Shown: in pieces, positions 22,516-33,615 of the stretch
Position numbering within the stretch: position 1 is the first letter of the stretch
Layout: every line of letters begins with the position of its first letter
Origin: Phaeodactylum tricornutum CCAP 1055/1
Taxonomy: Eukaryota > Bacillariophyta > Bacillariophyceae > Surirellales > Neidiaceae
Assembly (NCBI RefSeq): GCF_000150955.2
Contig: NC_011670.1
Location: forward strand, 339,817 to 403,816
Length of the DNA stretch: 64,000 nt
Direction: 5' to 3'
Notes under the pieces: generated by a model
What the model was told of the DNA's origin: nothing
The model's database searches: none
What the model saw: only the letters and a program-made list of their open reading frames with translations
Translations under genes and position numbers: made by a program

Positions 22516-23087
22516 GTCGAGCAAAAAGCCGAACGCAACCAACCTTGTACACCCTATAATGCGAGAAAACTTCATTGTCAATGATGGGAAAAACCACGAT
22601 GCGATTCGGGAGGGCGATACGCTCCATTTTTCTTCTGGGCAATCTCCACATACCGAAATGAAGTTGGGAAAGCTTCGATCGTGTTCTACGTGACCAGCAA
22701 GGCTGCCCCCCCCCCCCCCCCCCCCCCCCCCCATCAGTTCCTACGCTATTATCTTTAATGGTGCAATAGACGGCAAGGTGATGCTTGCTATTAAGTATAT
22801 TTAATAGTCAAACAGTAATGCAGGCCGGCCACTTCTGTTATGTTTCGGGTTTCTGGAGGGAAACCCACCAAATCTTATTGTTAACACGGATCGCCGAATA
22901 GTTTGTCTGTCGTCAGGATGCTTTAGTGTCTGGACCCATCAACAAAACCTGTTCGTGACAAAATTCGTCACCAATATCATCGGCTCGGGGAGGCCGACGA
23001 CGACGCTTGTAGATACTTTTGCTGCTCCTCCTTCTGTCGTCAACCTATCAGCTATTCCTCAATCTTTTGAGCTTGTAGTAACGCGAC
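22516..23087. other. Intergenic with a 27-base poly-C tract
   Basis: Between the bestrophin stop and the helicase start. It contains an uninterrupted run of 27 cytosines at 22706-22732 and otherwise nothing recognisable. Confidence 0.5.
22706..22732. repeat. Homopolymer (C)27
   Basis: An uninterrupted run of cytosine on the plus strand, about 190 bases after the bestrophin stop codon. Read length and assembly can distort the count. Confidence 0.9.
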
Positions 23088-26000
23088 ATGAAAGCCGATG
23101 GGAGTAGAATAGACCACATGGCATGTCAAAATAGTTATTTTGTTGTTGGTATGCTTTGTTTGATACTCGGCAGTATCCGATCTATTGGAGCCTTTCGAAT
23201 ACCATCGTATAGATCTAGCTTGTTCATACCCAGCCGGGCGACATCATGTCTCGTGGGCCACAATTCTTGGTGTCAGCAGGAAAGGTGGAGAGCCTTATCA
23301 TCGACAGTACACAGTACACAAGAGGATATAGATGAGGACTTGATCGAGCTCGGCCGAAGTGCTCTGGCTGGATACTTTAACTTCCCTCTGGATGACTGGC
23401 AGCTTAAGGCGGGTGGAGCGATTTGTCAGGGCTGCAACGTAATTGTATGCGCCCCGACTGGTGCAGGGAAAACCGTGGTAGGAGAAATGGCGCTCCTACA
23501 TGCATTCAACGGAGGTGACAAAGGAATTTACACGACGCCGCTCAAAGCGCTCAGCAACCAAAAGTACTCCGAACTGTGTGGTACCTTTCCAAAGCAGGAC
23601 ACAGGTCTATCGACAGGAGATATATCAATCAACAAAGGTGCTCGTATCACAGTCATGACGACCGAAGTATATCGCAACATTGCCTGGCGCTCGTCCACAC
23701 CGACGGCAACACTCATGGGTACAAACGAACTTTTGGAGAATACCGTAGTTGTACTGGACGAGTTCCATTACATGGGACAACCTGGGCGTGGAGGAGTCTG
23801 GGAGGAATCCATTATTACTAGTCCCTCACATACCCAAATCGTAGGACTTTCGGCAACATTGTCGAACGCTGCTGCATTGGCGGCGTGGATGGAACATGTG
23901 ACGGGACGTAGAACAATCCTGGTCGAGGTTCCGGGACAAGAACGACCTGTGCCACTGCGATATCTGTTTGCTACTAAGGAAGCGCTTTATCCCTTGTTTA
24001 GGGATCCAGACGCAGGTCCCGGTGCGCCCAAGGGGCTACTGGGATATCGGGGAGACGGCGATCTCCCGTCAAACCGTCAATCAACCAAAAAAGCAAAAGG
24101 ATTTACTCATATTATGGACGGTGATGATGTTGATGACGATGAAACAAATATTAAGATACCACGTGGTCTGCAGATAAATCCCGCTCTTAAAGCTGCTGCA
24201 AACAAGCGAATGCAGAAAGTGAATCGTGCAATTGAAAGGCAAAAAGTACGCCGTCATTTGTCCCCACAAGAGGACGAAGATGACTGGGGCGGCCGAAAGC
24301 GGAATCAGTCGTCACGGAAAATGTCCCCACGAGACGAGCGGAAAGAGCGCGAACGATTGTTGAAAAATGAAATGCGCCGGTCCGTGCCGTCTTTACCTGC
24401 TATTTTGAATAGACTAAAGCAAAAGGAGCTCCTTCCGGCAATATTCTTCATCTTCTCTAGAGCTGGTTGTGACGACGCTGCCAGACAAGTATATCAGTAC
24501 ATGAAGGGTCCGCGAGACCCGAATTGTCTATTGCAAGACGAAAGGGAACAGCTTGGCATCAAGGAAGAGCAAAGATACGGAACCAAAAACGGGAAGTCAC
24601 GTCAAAGAGCAGTTCAGAGACGAGGTGACCTCGTCGAGGATTCCGACGGGCGGACATTTCGATCTAAAAGCAATTTTATCAGTGAACAGACCCTGAATGC
24701 GTTGGAAATGTCGACGCCACTGGCGGACGACGAATTTGACGAAAGCTCACCGCTATCACCCGATAATTGGGATTTTTTTTCGAAAGCTGGGCTTTTAAGC
24801 TACGCCGAGGTTCGAGACGTTGCATCCAGAGTGTCGCGCTTCAATGCAGGCAATCCCGAAATTGCGTTTGAGGATGAAGTGATTGAGCAGTATCTTTTCG
24901 GCGCTGGCTCTCACCATGCTGGGATGCTCCCAGCTCACAAATCGTTTGTTGAGATCTTATACCGGAACCAACTAATGAAAGTCGTGTTTGCAACTGAGAC
25001 TCTTGCAGCTGGTATTAACATGTAAGTATTTAGTTTTTGGTCATGAATAATCGAGATCAAGATCCTGATCCTTTCCTTAATCAGGCCAGCGCGAACGACA
25101 GTCATTTGTGCACTTGCTAAACGCGGTGATAATAGTGCGATGAACCTCCTGGAAACATCAAATTTGCTTCAAATGGCGGGTCGTGCGGGTCGTCGGGGAA
25201 TGGATACAGATGGAACTTGCGTAATTGTTGCCACGCCTTTTGAAAATCATGATGAGGCTTCCAGGATCCTTATTGATCCAGTTAAACCAATTTCAAGTCA
25301 ATTCAGCCCCTCGTATTCTCTCGCGATCAATTTGATTGCTCGAGGAGAAGGGAAGCTTGATGTTGCGCGGCAATTGGTCAGTAAATCTTTCGCAATGTGG
25401 GAAAAGCGTAAAGTCGAGCAGCACGTTGTAGATGCTGTGGAAAATCATGGGGATGATGTAAGCCAGGCTCTCAAAGTGTCTGCGCAAGACCGATTCATGA
25501 AAACTTTGGTAGATGCTCTTCAATCACAGGTGGATCAGAGAAGTGCTAAGTTTGATGTAAACAGAGTGGAATCTCTTCTGGGAATCCTTACAGATCGCGA
25601 CTCATTGAAAAAGACTTCAAAATCTTTCGTCGGTGCTACCAAAATGTTCGAGCTTGAGTATACAACACTTTCGTATTTACAGAAGGAATACGACGCGCTC
25701 CGAGCTAGGGCTGAGATCGAAGACAGTGACTTCCTCAGTGAAATTATTGCTGAAGATACCAAGGACTTAATTAATCAGATTGAGAATCAAAGAAAGCGCG
25801 TCGAGACTACCGAAAAAGAAATTGGGAAGCATCCATTCTCTATCATTACGGGTATTGCAAATCAAATTATGGAAGATGCTGCTTTTCCTGAATCAATCGT
25901 ATTGAATAAGGCACTTGGCAGTGCACGGGAGGGGCACAAACGGACCGAGTTGTCGTCATTGACAGCTCAGGAATTGTCTCAGTTTTCAAAGTCAGCCATC

Positions 26001-27032
26001 ATAGTTACTCGTAAAATGCGGAAAGTCAAAACGGCCAATCCAGACGTTGAAGATCTTTTTCAACAAGCTGAAGACCTAAGAAACGATTCGTGGAATGACA
26101 TGCTTTCCATTACCAAGACGCTGGTCGCATACGGCTGCTTATCAATTGAACATACTTTAGAAGGGGGCGAGTCGTACGAAGACCAGCAGTACACGATATC
26201 TCCAGCCGGAATCAACATTGGTATGCTCGGCTTCGAAAACTCATTGTGGGCGCTGGTTGCCATGGGTGGTGCTTGGGACGTTGTGGGTGCATCGGCCAAA
26301 CTCGACGATTTCCGTACTGCCATGGAAGATTTTGACAATGACGAAGACTGGTACCAAAATCGAAAGGGTAACGATGTTCTTATTCCGCCAAAAGTTGTTT
26401 CAATTCCTATTTCGCAAAAGGAAGCCGATACGCTTAATGGCTTGCTCCGAGCCATGGACCCCAGCGAATTGGCTGGCTACGTGGCCAGCATAGTGACAGA
26501 CAACTCTCGTGGGAATGGTGCACCGGTTGTTCAGCTCTTCCAAAATTTAACCCCCCTTCAACAGCGCGTCATTCAAAGTTCACTTGTCTCTATGGAGCGC
26601 CTTGTAGAAGTGCAGAAACTTTATGGTGTAGATGAAAAGACACGAAGCTGCATACTCGACATTTCCAATTGTGAAGTTGTCACAGCTTGGGCCTCTGGTT
26701 GTTCCTGGCAAGAAGCTCTGGAGATTTCGGGGTCGCCACCAGGAGATTTGGCCCGTACTCTTTCACGCGTATTGGATGCAGTCCGACAACTAGGGAACAT
26801 GCCGTACAGCCCCATTCGGAAACAGGAACTGTTGGATGGTCCTGTCGTCTGGGACGTTTCGCGGGGATTGCATCCCGAAATTCGGCGGCTATGTCGAGAC
26901 GCTGCTCGTTTGATCAACAGGTACCCAGTCAAGGACCCCTTACAATTTGAAGAATTGGATGACGAAGATGTCGAGATATTGGACGAGATAGAGCAATTTT
27001 TCGAGGAAGATGAGATTGAGTCAGAGGCTTAG
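23088..27032 (+). CDS. ISE2: Plastid-targeted Ski2/ISE2-type RNA helicase
   Basis: Exons 23088-25021 and 25085-27032 around a 63-base intron (phase 2) give 1293 residues; a start at 23118 (MACQNSYFVVGMLCLILGSI) would give a cleaner signal peptide. The peptide ends in SIGAF followed by a Ser/Arg-rich stretch, as in diatom plastid presequences. Helicase motifs in order are APTGAGKTVVGE (I), TTPLKALSNQKY (Ia), DEFHYMG (II, where Ski2 proteins have DEVH), GLSATLSNA (III), FIFSRAGCD (IV), ATETLAAGINMPART (V) and QMAGRAGRRGMD (VI). A DSHCT-like C-terminus follows (LARTLSRVLDAVRQLGNMPY). A long basic insert separates the two RecA lobes (about residues 310-440). Plant ISE2 works in chloroplast RNA processing; the same role here is inferred. 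Confidence 0.8.
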
Positions 27033-27125
27033 TTTAACGCAAACTGCCATTTTGCAGAATAACTGTAAAACGAAATACTTCCGAGACGGTTTATGATTTT
27101 ATCGGTACCACATTGTTTTTATTAT

Positions 27126-28262
27126 TTATGTTACATTGTCTTGGGCGGAAAATTGACGGGCATAGAAAAAGACGGTGGCGCTCAAGAGCAGCGTTCCTCC
27201 TATGAACGCTTCCCGGGGATGATCTCGGCAGACTGTGAGGACGATGCCAATTATAGGGCTCCCTGGATTGCTACTACTGCTAGTCTGTAATTTCATTCTG
27301 CCCAAAACCTCTATGTCATTCTTATCCAACATGGACGTCGAATGGACCGTAGTAAACGCATCAACATTTTTTGTGGATTGCGACTGAAATTTGGCACGAG
27401 TAAGCGGTGGTTCCGGTCGGGTTGGTGCAAACCGTTTTGGTTGCGAACGATGCCAAGGTAGCAAATTTCGCCATGCGTTCTCCTGACCTCTGCTATGCTC
27501 CTGTAGCGTTTCTTCTCCCCCTTGTTCAATATCGAGTGGGCGGGAAAGACGCTGATCTAGATCTTGCAAGAAACGGTGTTGTTTGGGAGAGTTCGTTTTC
27601 TTATCGGTATGAGTAGGTGCCTTTGGCGTTCGGCATCGGGAATCTTGTGGCAATAACGAGTCAAATATCGGGTCGTTCTCTACAGCGATCCCGTCTTCTT
27701 CGTCACTGTCATCGTAGTAGTAGAGCTCATGCCTGGGTGATTCGTGTAAGTGATGCGGCGAAAACTTCGCTGTCGGTTCGACGGCGCCCGGAGGGGTCGC
27801 GTCCGAAATCGCATCCGAGACAACGGAAAGTAAAGGAATGTTCGAAGTCTGCTTTGATAAGACATGATGTGGTAGGGTCGCTGCTGTTTCTGTCAAGCGC
27901 TTTATTCTGGGTGGCGATGTCGTTTCTGAAGCTTGTGAGCAAGTCTCCATTTGCTGTTTCTGTAGGTATGCCGTTGGCGTTCGCTGGTCGCTCCGAAGAT
28001 GATCATTCGGGAACGGAGTCGGCGCCGATGCGACTGTTGGCGATTCGCCCCTTACGGCGATACTGTGGGGATCTATGCGATGCCGTTGTCGATGGGCGGG
28101 GACGTTAAGATGATCGTGATGAATGTAATCGTCTTTGGCCGCCATCCCGTCGAGGCCTTGGAAATTTGCAGCGGCCGAGGCTGCCGCCTGTGCCGTTTCG
28201 CGCAATTTGGCCGTCCAACTCGACAAGCCTCTCGTGGGTAAGCTTTCTCCCGTGCCAATCAT
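27126..28262 (-). CDS. Unrecognised tail-anchored membrane protein
   Basis: 378 residues from ATG 28262, one exon. The N-terminus has a short amphipathic Ala-rich helix (SSWTAKLRETAQAAASAAAN) reminiscent of golgin N-termini. The middle is polar and likely disordered, with many His, Pro, Ser and Thr, and an acidic patch (YYYDDSDEEDG). A single hydrophobic segment lies a few residues from the C-terminus (AFIGGTLLLSATVFFYARQF). That arrangement suggests a tail-anchored protein of the ER, Golgi or an outer organelle membrane. I do not recognise the family. It is divergent from the gene at 28796 and convergent with the helicase, 93 bases away. Confidence 0.6.
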   Translation of the reverse strand: MIGTGESLPTRGLSSWTAKLRETAQAAASAAANFQGLDGMAAKDDYIHHDHLNVPAHRQRHRIDPHSIAVRGESPTVASAPTPFPNDHLRSDQRTPTAYLQKQQMETCSQASETTSPPRIKRLTETAATLPHHVLSKQTSNIPLLSVVSDAISDATPPGAVEPTAKFSPHHLHESPRHELYYYDDSDEEDGIAVENDPIFDSLLPQDSRCRTPKAPTHTDKKTNSPKQHRFLQDLDQRLSRPLDIEQGGEETLQEHSRGQENAWRNLLPWHRSQPKRFAPTRPEPPLTRAKFQSQSTKNVDAFTTVHSTSMLDKNDIEVLGRMKLQTSSSSNPGSPIIGIVLTVCRDHPREAFIGGTLLLSATVFFYARQFSAQDNVT

Positions 28263-28795
28263 GATAATCAGAAAAGGGGCTTTGTAGAAGTTCGTACCGA
28301 ATCAGTGGGACACCATCAGCGCTATTATTTTCCACGACTGGCGTTGTTGCAGATGCAAACAATACCATGGTCTACGACGGTGACCGTGTCTGTCGTGCTA
28401 TTTTTCTTTCCAACGCTTTTTCGCGTTTCCAGTTCGTACGAGCGTTTGTATCTCGTAGTTAGGTCGAACTGGACAGACCCCTATGACTTTCAATCCCCAA
28501 TCCCACCGAGAACGATACGTCTCGGACTTCGGACTTTTCCACTCTAATCCCCCCGTAGCGGAATTTGATTTGTCGACCAAAATCCTTGGGCTCTTTTATA
28601 CACAGTCCGCTGTCTTTCGTATAATATTCTTACAGTTAATTGTAAGATAGAAAGATAAAAGTCGCAGTCAAGTCAGGTAGGTAAGAATTCTGATGCTTTT
28701 CTCACTCTTGTTGCTTACCATGGCGGCACGCACGCTAAAACATTCCGGTTCTTCGAATAGGTAATTCACGAGCGACCTTGGTCTTCATTGTTCTC
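28263..28795. promoter_or_regulatory. Divergent promoter region with an inverted repeat
   Basis: Between two divergent start codons. CTTACA-GTTAAT-TGTAAG at 28629-28646 is an inverted repeat with 6-base arms, resembling the CACAGT words upstream of other genes in the window. Confidence 0.3.
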
Positions 28796-30466
28796 ATGGT
28801 GAACAGCAATGATCGCTCCGCAGGGAGCTACGGACGCCACTGGAGCATGGTTGTGTTACTTACAAGCGGATGGTCCGTAAGCTTGCCCTCTGGGGTATGT
28901 TCTTGGGCACCGGCATCGTCGCAGCCCCGGAACGTTTCGCCATCGCGCTTGTTGTCGTCATCTTCGTCGCGATCATCCATTGGTCCGTCGACAACGTTGC
29001 ACCTTCGTTGGAACGAATCGCCCCAACGAACAGTTTGGGAAATGCAAACAGCCTTGACGACCTTTACGAAAGGCAACGTGACAATCGAATTGCACGCGCA
29101 GCTGCATTTTGGCGACCTTTCCTACTACGACTACTACAATTCTCGTACTTTCAATACACGCTTTGACGCCGTCTTGTACGAATTGCTGCTGGATGAAGGC
29201 TTCCTGGAGAAACCGCAACCAGCGCAGGCCGATCCGCGTCTCCACGCGGGCTCGAAAAAGAGCGTGGGTACTTCCAGTAGTGTCAGGCCTACCCGTGACG
29301 GGCTGTCGCCATTGCAAGCGTCTCCACACGATCGTGCGACTGCAGCAGCCTACGGCTGGTGTTGTCAAGTGGACCACATTCAGTACGCACAGCCTCACTG
29401 GATGCATGCGGATTGGACGCGTCAGGAATTTCTCGCTCGGCTGCAATCGGCCGGTTTTCCTCATGTTCGTAGCAGTACCAGCTCTCCGACGTGGGAGGCA
29501 CCGCTGTGGCAATTGACGAAATGGGGACGTATTCGCTTGCCGGATACCGCTACAGAAGCCGTAGCGGCACTCTTGGTTGGACCCCCGCTTCTGTTTACGC
29601 AGCCCGATGCGTTGTCCCTTACTTCTCGGCGACGTCTGTTTCGCACGTTAACTCTGCCAGAGTCGTCCTTAAATTGGGCATCCAGTATTGCTTATATGTT
29701 TCGTGCAGTATTGTGGTTAACCGTACCCTGTCCGGAACTATCGGTACTACTTGTGGACTGGTCCACGTTGTTGACGACGACAAGCAAGGATAGTTCGACG
29801 CTTAGAGGCGCCCGTATCTCGCCACTTACGTTACCGCTGCTCGAAAGCTTACTCCAGGGTCGGTGGAACACCATACGCCAGCTCGTGTTTGGCCAGGTCA
29901 TGACGAGTCGGCACAGCATTGGCGGTTTAGATGATGGCGACGACTTCCTCATTTTCCAACGCAACGAACGGGCAATTCAAATTTTGGAAGAGACGCTAGC
30001 CGGTTGTGATGAGGAGGACACTGCAACAAGGATAGCCCTTTTGTACGGCTGTAGTCATTGTCCTGACCTGAGCAAAAAATTGACGCAATTGGGTTTCGTT
30101 CCCACCCAAACGACCTGGAGGACCGCCTGGAAAATCGATGTTGGCAGCAACAGCAAAAACGTGTCAGGTGAATATAACAAAGATAGAATCATTTCCCCCG
30201 AGATTCGTATCGCTATGGGTCTTTTATTACCGATGTATCTCGTTGTTGGAGGTCTGGATTGGATGGCTACGTGGCATGAACTTGTGGACGCGCTCGCCGG
30301 CACGAGTAGCGGTGGTATGGCGACGGTTCCTACAGTCTTGTTGCAGAGCATTGGTGTCGTCTCCTTGTACCTAATTCGGCACGTATTTGAATACGTGATG
30401 CTCTCCAAGTTTTTGTTGGACTGGAATGAGCCACCTTCGGCGTCGCAGTCGAATTTTGGCAGCTAG
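28796..30466 (+). CDS. TraB/TIKI-like protein with signal peptide and C-terminal membrane segments
   Basis: 556 residues from ATG 28796; the frame upstream begins with TTG, so ATG is preferred. A hydrophobic leader (HWSMVVLLTSGWSVSLPSGV) is followed by a Ser-rich stretch, which could be a bipartite plastid or secretory presequence. The core resembles bacterial TraB/GumN-TIKI-like proteins as I remember them: VTIELHAQLHFGDLSYYDYY (the AxxHf strand), FNTRFDAVLYELLLDEGF, then DHIQYAQPHWMHADWTRQEF, and late in the protein ALLYGCSHCPDLSKKLTQLG (the second G..H motif) with WRTAWKID. Two hydrophobic stretches follow (IAMGLLLPMYLVVGGLDWM and SIGVVSLYLIRHVFEYVM). TIKI-type enzymes are metal-dependent proteases; whether this one is catalytic is open. 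Confidence 0.5.
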   Translation: MVNSNDRSAGSYGRHWSMVVLLTSGWSVSLPSGVCSWAPASSQPRNVSPSRLLSSSSSRSSIGPSTTLHLRWNESPQRTVWEMQTALTTFTKGNVTIELHAQLHFGDLSYYDYYNSRTFNTRFDAVLYELLLDEGFLEKPQPAQADPRLHAGSKKSVGTSSSVRPTRDGLSPLQASPHDRATAAAYGWCCQVDHIQYAQPHWMHADWTRQEFLARLQSAGFPHVRSSTSSPTWEAPLWQLTKWGRIRLPDTATEAVAALLVGPPLLFTQPDALSLTSRRRLFRTLTLPESSLNWASSIAYMFRAVLWLTVPCPELSVLLVDWSTLLTTTSKDSSTLRGARISPLTLPLLESLLQGRWNTIRQLVFGQVMTSRHSIGGLDDGDDFLIFQRNERAIQILEETLAGCDEEDTATRIALLYGCSHCPDLSKKLTQLGFVPTQTTWRTAWKIDVGSNSKNVSGEYNKDRIISPEIRIAMGLLLPMYLVVGGLDWMATWHELVDALAGTSSGGMATVPTVLLQSIGVVSLYLIRHVFEYVMLSKFLLDWNEPPSASQSNFGS

Positions 30467-30634
30467 CGTAAGGGCTAAGAATGAAAATCCTTTGGGGGAT
30501 CCAAAAGTGCTAGCTCATCTTTGGCTTATACGCGTTATGCTGAAGAGCGCGTGCACTTTTATGTCACGCTAGTCAGAGGTGGCGTTCTATTGCCAAAAAG
30601 ACTTTAGATTCAATTTCTCCGTAGCGTTGTATGT

Positions 30635-31557
30635 TTATTGCTTATCTTTCATGGCTGTCTTTGTATACTCTACTTTGGTGAACAAGAAGGGAATCCCCAT
30701 CCATGACCTTGCCACATAAGCGGGATATTCATGTGGAAAATGCAGGCACAGACTTTCTTCTTCGTAGGCGATTCGACGATTGAAAAACACCCATGAGACG
30801 ACCGCGAAAGCAGCTGCATGCAGGAAATTTCCGAGCAAGAGTTGCGTACCAACGGACCAATAGTAGAATCCAACATAGGAGGGATGTCGGAGTAGTTTGT
30901 AAATGCCGTGAGTAATCAACACATGGTTTTCTTTCTTGGTTGTTTGAATGAGATGATTAAATGATTCACCAGCAGTTGCCATCGCCAGCGAGCGAATCAT
31001 TTGGGAGAGTAGTACCAAAGGGAGTGCCACGCATACAGACATACTCGGATAATTCCACGAAGGAACCAACGCTACTCTAAGACCAAACTCTGTCCATGAT
31101 GTTAAGGCCGCTGCGGTGTATGTCAGAGAGTGATTCACCAAAAACGAATCCGCTGACACCACTGTCGGATTCGAAATTGCAGTTACGCCAAATTCCAGGA
31201 GATGAAAGGTGCAAACACAAACGCCATAAGTGCACCACTGCCAGGCCATGCGCAGTCGATCAACGGAAAAGGTATCAATGCCGACGGGCAAAAACCCCAC
31301 CCAGTTGAGACTTAGCAAAATCCAAAGGGCGAAATGAACTCCCCAAAGCATGCCGAGAATACAACCGATCAAAACGTTTCGTCCGAGACCCTGTTATTCA
31401 TGTAAGATTAAAATTCAGACACGTCGAGCTTCATCTTTTGTCTGTTCGGTCATTCTGCTGCACTTACACGACGTGTGGCAAACTGGGGATATGCATGCCA
31501 TGCTTCAAAATTGAGCTTAGCTTGGATGCGCTGAAGACCGGGCTGGATTGTATCCAT
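30635..31557 (-). CDS. ICMT: Isoprenylcysteine carboxyl methyltransferase
   Basis: It methylates the prenylated C-terminal cysteine of CaaX proteins (Ras/Rab-like GTPases and others) in the ER membrane, using S-adenosylmethionine. Exons are 31557-31468 and 31390-30635 around a 77-base intron (phase 0), giving 281 residues, the usual length. The first exon supplies MDTIQPGLQRIQAKLNFEAW and joins at GLGRNVLIGCILG. The diagnostic C-terminal half is complete: VLITHGIYKLLRHPSYVGFY (the RHPxYxG motif), then YEEESLCLHFPHEYPAYVAR ending in GIPFLF. Several membrane segments precede it. Its gene is convergent with the TraB/TIKI-like gene. Confidence 0.9.
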
Positions 31558-32389
31558 TCTTACACTTTTCGGGACAGCATGTTTCTTTAAAACCCGATGA
31601 GGGGTTTACTGTAAGGATTACCAAATAAGGCTCTGTTCGCCACGTGACCGAGGGAAAAGCAATGGCCAATTTGTCCAAACAAGGGGAACGCAAACGAATC
31701 AGATCTAGCTAGCGCGACTATTACCACTCTAAGTCGGCCTGCCTGCCTACCTACCTACCTGCCTTGGTTTTGTGAGCTATTTGAAAGCACAGATGGAAAC
31801 GACAGGCGTAGGGTAGGGTAGGGTCTAAGGGAATTTACTGTCACGGTTTCTGAGTTTTTCATCGGTCGTGACTGTGAGGTCGATTTTTGGTGTAGGAAGT
31901 TGGGAAAGGAATTTTCCAGTTTTAGTGTCAACTGTCGTTAACCGGAAGATTTTTGAGGCGCATGGAGTAGGAATTTACTACACTTGCGACGTCCAGTCGG
32001 ACAAATTATCTGACCCTAAATACATCACGAGGTGTATATGATGCGCACATGACGTTGTGGTAGTCGAGAACCAGACAATCGGGAATTGTCAAAATTGTTG
32101 GACTTTCGTGAGAGAATTTTGGTAAGCCTATTCCAAAGATACTTGGGAATATGTCATTAAGAAAAAAAAAAGATCATCCGACGCTTATCGTTGGCAACCG
32201 TTGAGGGGCTTGAGCTTTTGTTCGGTAAACATCTAAAGTGTTGCGGCAAAGTCGAAACGTCGTGGCGATTCCCGTGACTGCGAGGCCTGCCCTCTAAATG
32301 TAAATATAGTCCACGAATAAAGTCGCTGATCGTCAGTCGTGTTTGGAAACCAATAGTAACTCGTGATCCCATTCGGCTTTGTTCCCTTA
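31558..32389. promoter_or_regulatory. Intergenic upstream of ICMT
   Basis: TTACTGTAAG at 31606-31615 lies about 50 bases upstream of the ICMT start, and GTGACTGTGAGG near 31868. Short tandem repeats also occur: CCTA units around 31741-31760 and three TAGGG units near 31808-31823. No gene was seen. Confidence 0.4.
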
Positions 32390-32397
32390 CAGATAGG

Positions 32398-33295
32398 CAG
32401 ACCGCTTTATTTGCGGAATCCCGCAAATAACCGCAAATAGCTTGTTTGCGGTGAATTTGAAACCTTAAATGCGGTTATTTGCGGAACCCTAGGAATAACC
32501 CTAAATTACCCTAGGTTTCTCGATGTTTACTGTGTTTTTGACTGTACCTTTATTCCTGAATGAGGGCCAAAAGGGCCTTGATCATTGTATTACTAACAAA
32601 GTAAAATGCCTTCAAGGGGGAAAAAGTCTGTGAGATCTTGTTGAGTGCTGTCTTTCTATTAGTTTATGACCAAAAAGTCAGACTCCACTGTCGCTTTGTT
32701 TGGAAATGTTGAGGCCAGCCCACCACAAAATTTCTGAACAAGTGGGAACCGTCCATGTGTCGCTGCCCAACTGTCTGAAAAGTTGTGCTTCCGAATGCTG
32801 AAGCAGAGCAATACCTCTTGAAATATTGGCTCTTCTCGATATGCTCGAAGAAAAGTGCTGAACTCCTGGCTGAGCTGGTCAATTTCTTCGTCCGTAAATT
32901 TCCGTTGCAGTCGGGCTCAATGCCTCTGAATGTTTTTGACAAATGTTCTCATGTTGGTTGCTGCTAGCTTATATGGAAGTATAGGTGGTAACTTTGTATC
33001 AAATGTTTCATTGCCACTACTAACAACTGCAATATGATGGCAATACTCAGGCAAGGACATTGGTGTTGAACAAAGCACAAAAAGTCTTTCAAAGATCACA
33101 CTAGCTATGTTGTCATGTCAAATACAGTAGTAGGATTGTAGGCCACTTTGGGTTCGAGTTATATTTTTTGTACTGGCTCTACGTGGATGAAGCTAAGTTG
33201 CAGTTAACTTAGTACTTTAGTATGCGGTGATTTTAAAACCTTATTTGCGGTTATTTGCGGAAATCAGGCCAAAACACCGCAAATAAAGCGGTCTG
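32398..33295 (-). mobile_element. Non-autonomous hAT DNA transposon
   Basis: The element is 898 bases long with perfect 19-base terminal inverted repeats, CAGACCGCTTTATTTGCGG at the left and its exact complement at the right. It is flanked by an identical 8-base duplication CAGATAGG (32390-32397 and 33296-33303), the target-site size of the hAT superfamily. Subterminal regions on both sides repeat the word TTTGCGG or CCGCAAA several times, as expected of transposase-binding sites. Inside, the minus strand keeps a C-terminal transposase remnant (about 33100-32665). After one in-frame stop near 32929 it reads FTDEEIDQLSQEFSTFLRAY, and further on FCGGLASTFPNKATVESDFL, which resembles the hAT dimerisation region. 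Most of the transposase is absent, so it must have moved using another copy's enzyme. Confidence 0.85.
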
Positions 33296-33303
33296 CAGAT
33301 AGG

Positions 33304-33615
33304 TGAGGAAGCGGACTTCCCATCTTGTCGCAGGTGATTACATAAGATTTTTATGACATCACCATCCGTATGTGCTCATATCTGATCGATTCCCGTTGAC
33401 ACTCGTGAATGTGAGTCAGTCTAAATGCCATACACAAACAAACCATTGGGCATATATTACCATACCCCTACTAGCTAGCGCATTCGAACATCACGGTTCG
33501 AAAGCATCGATTCCAAAATTTAAGAATTTTTTTCTCCAGTAAACCTGGTCTCATATTTCTGCTTCGTAGACAACAAATATCCACAACCAAGTTGACATTG
33601 TTTTCTCGGCACAAA
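33304..33615. promoter_or_regulatory. Promoter region of the first VWD gene
   Basis: 312 bases between the transposon duplication and the VWD start codon. No motif is recognised. Confidence 0.3.

Noticed and set aside
31808-31823. Three TAGGG units resembling telomeric repeat
   Set aside because: Too short, not TTAGGG, and surrounded by genes, so not evidence for an internal telomere.
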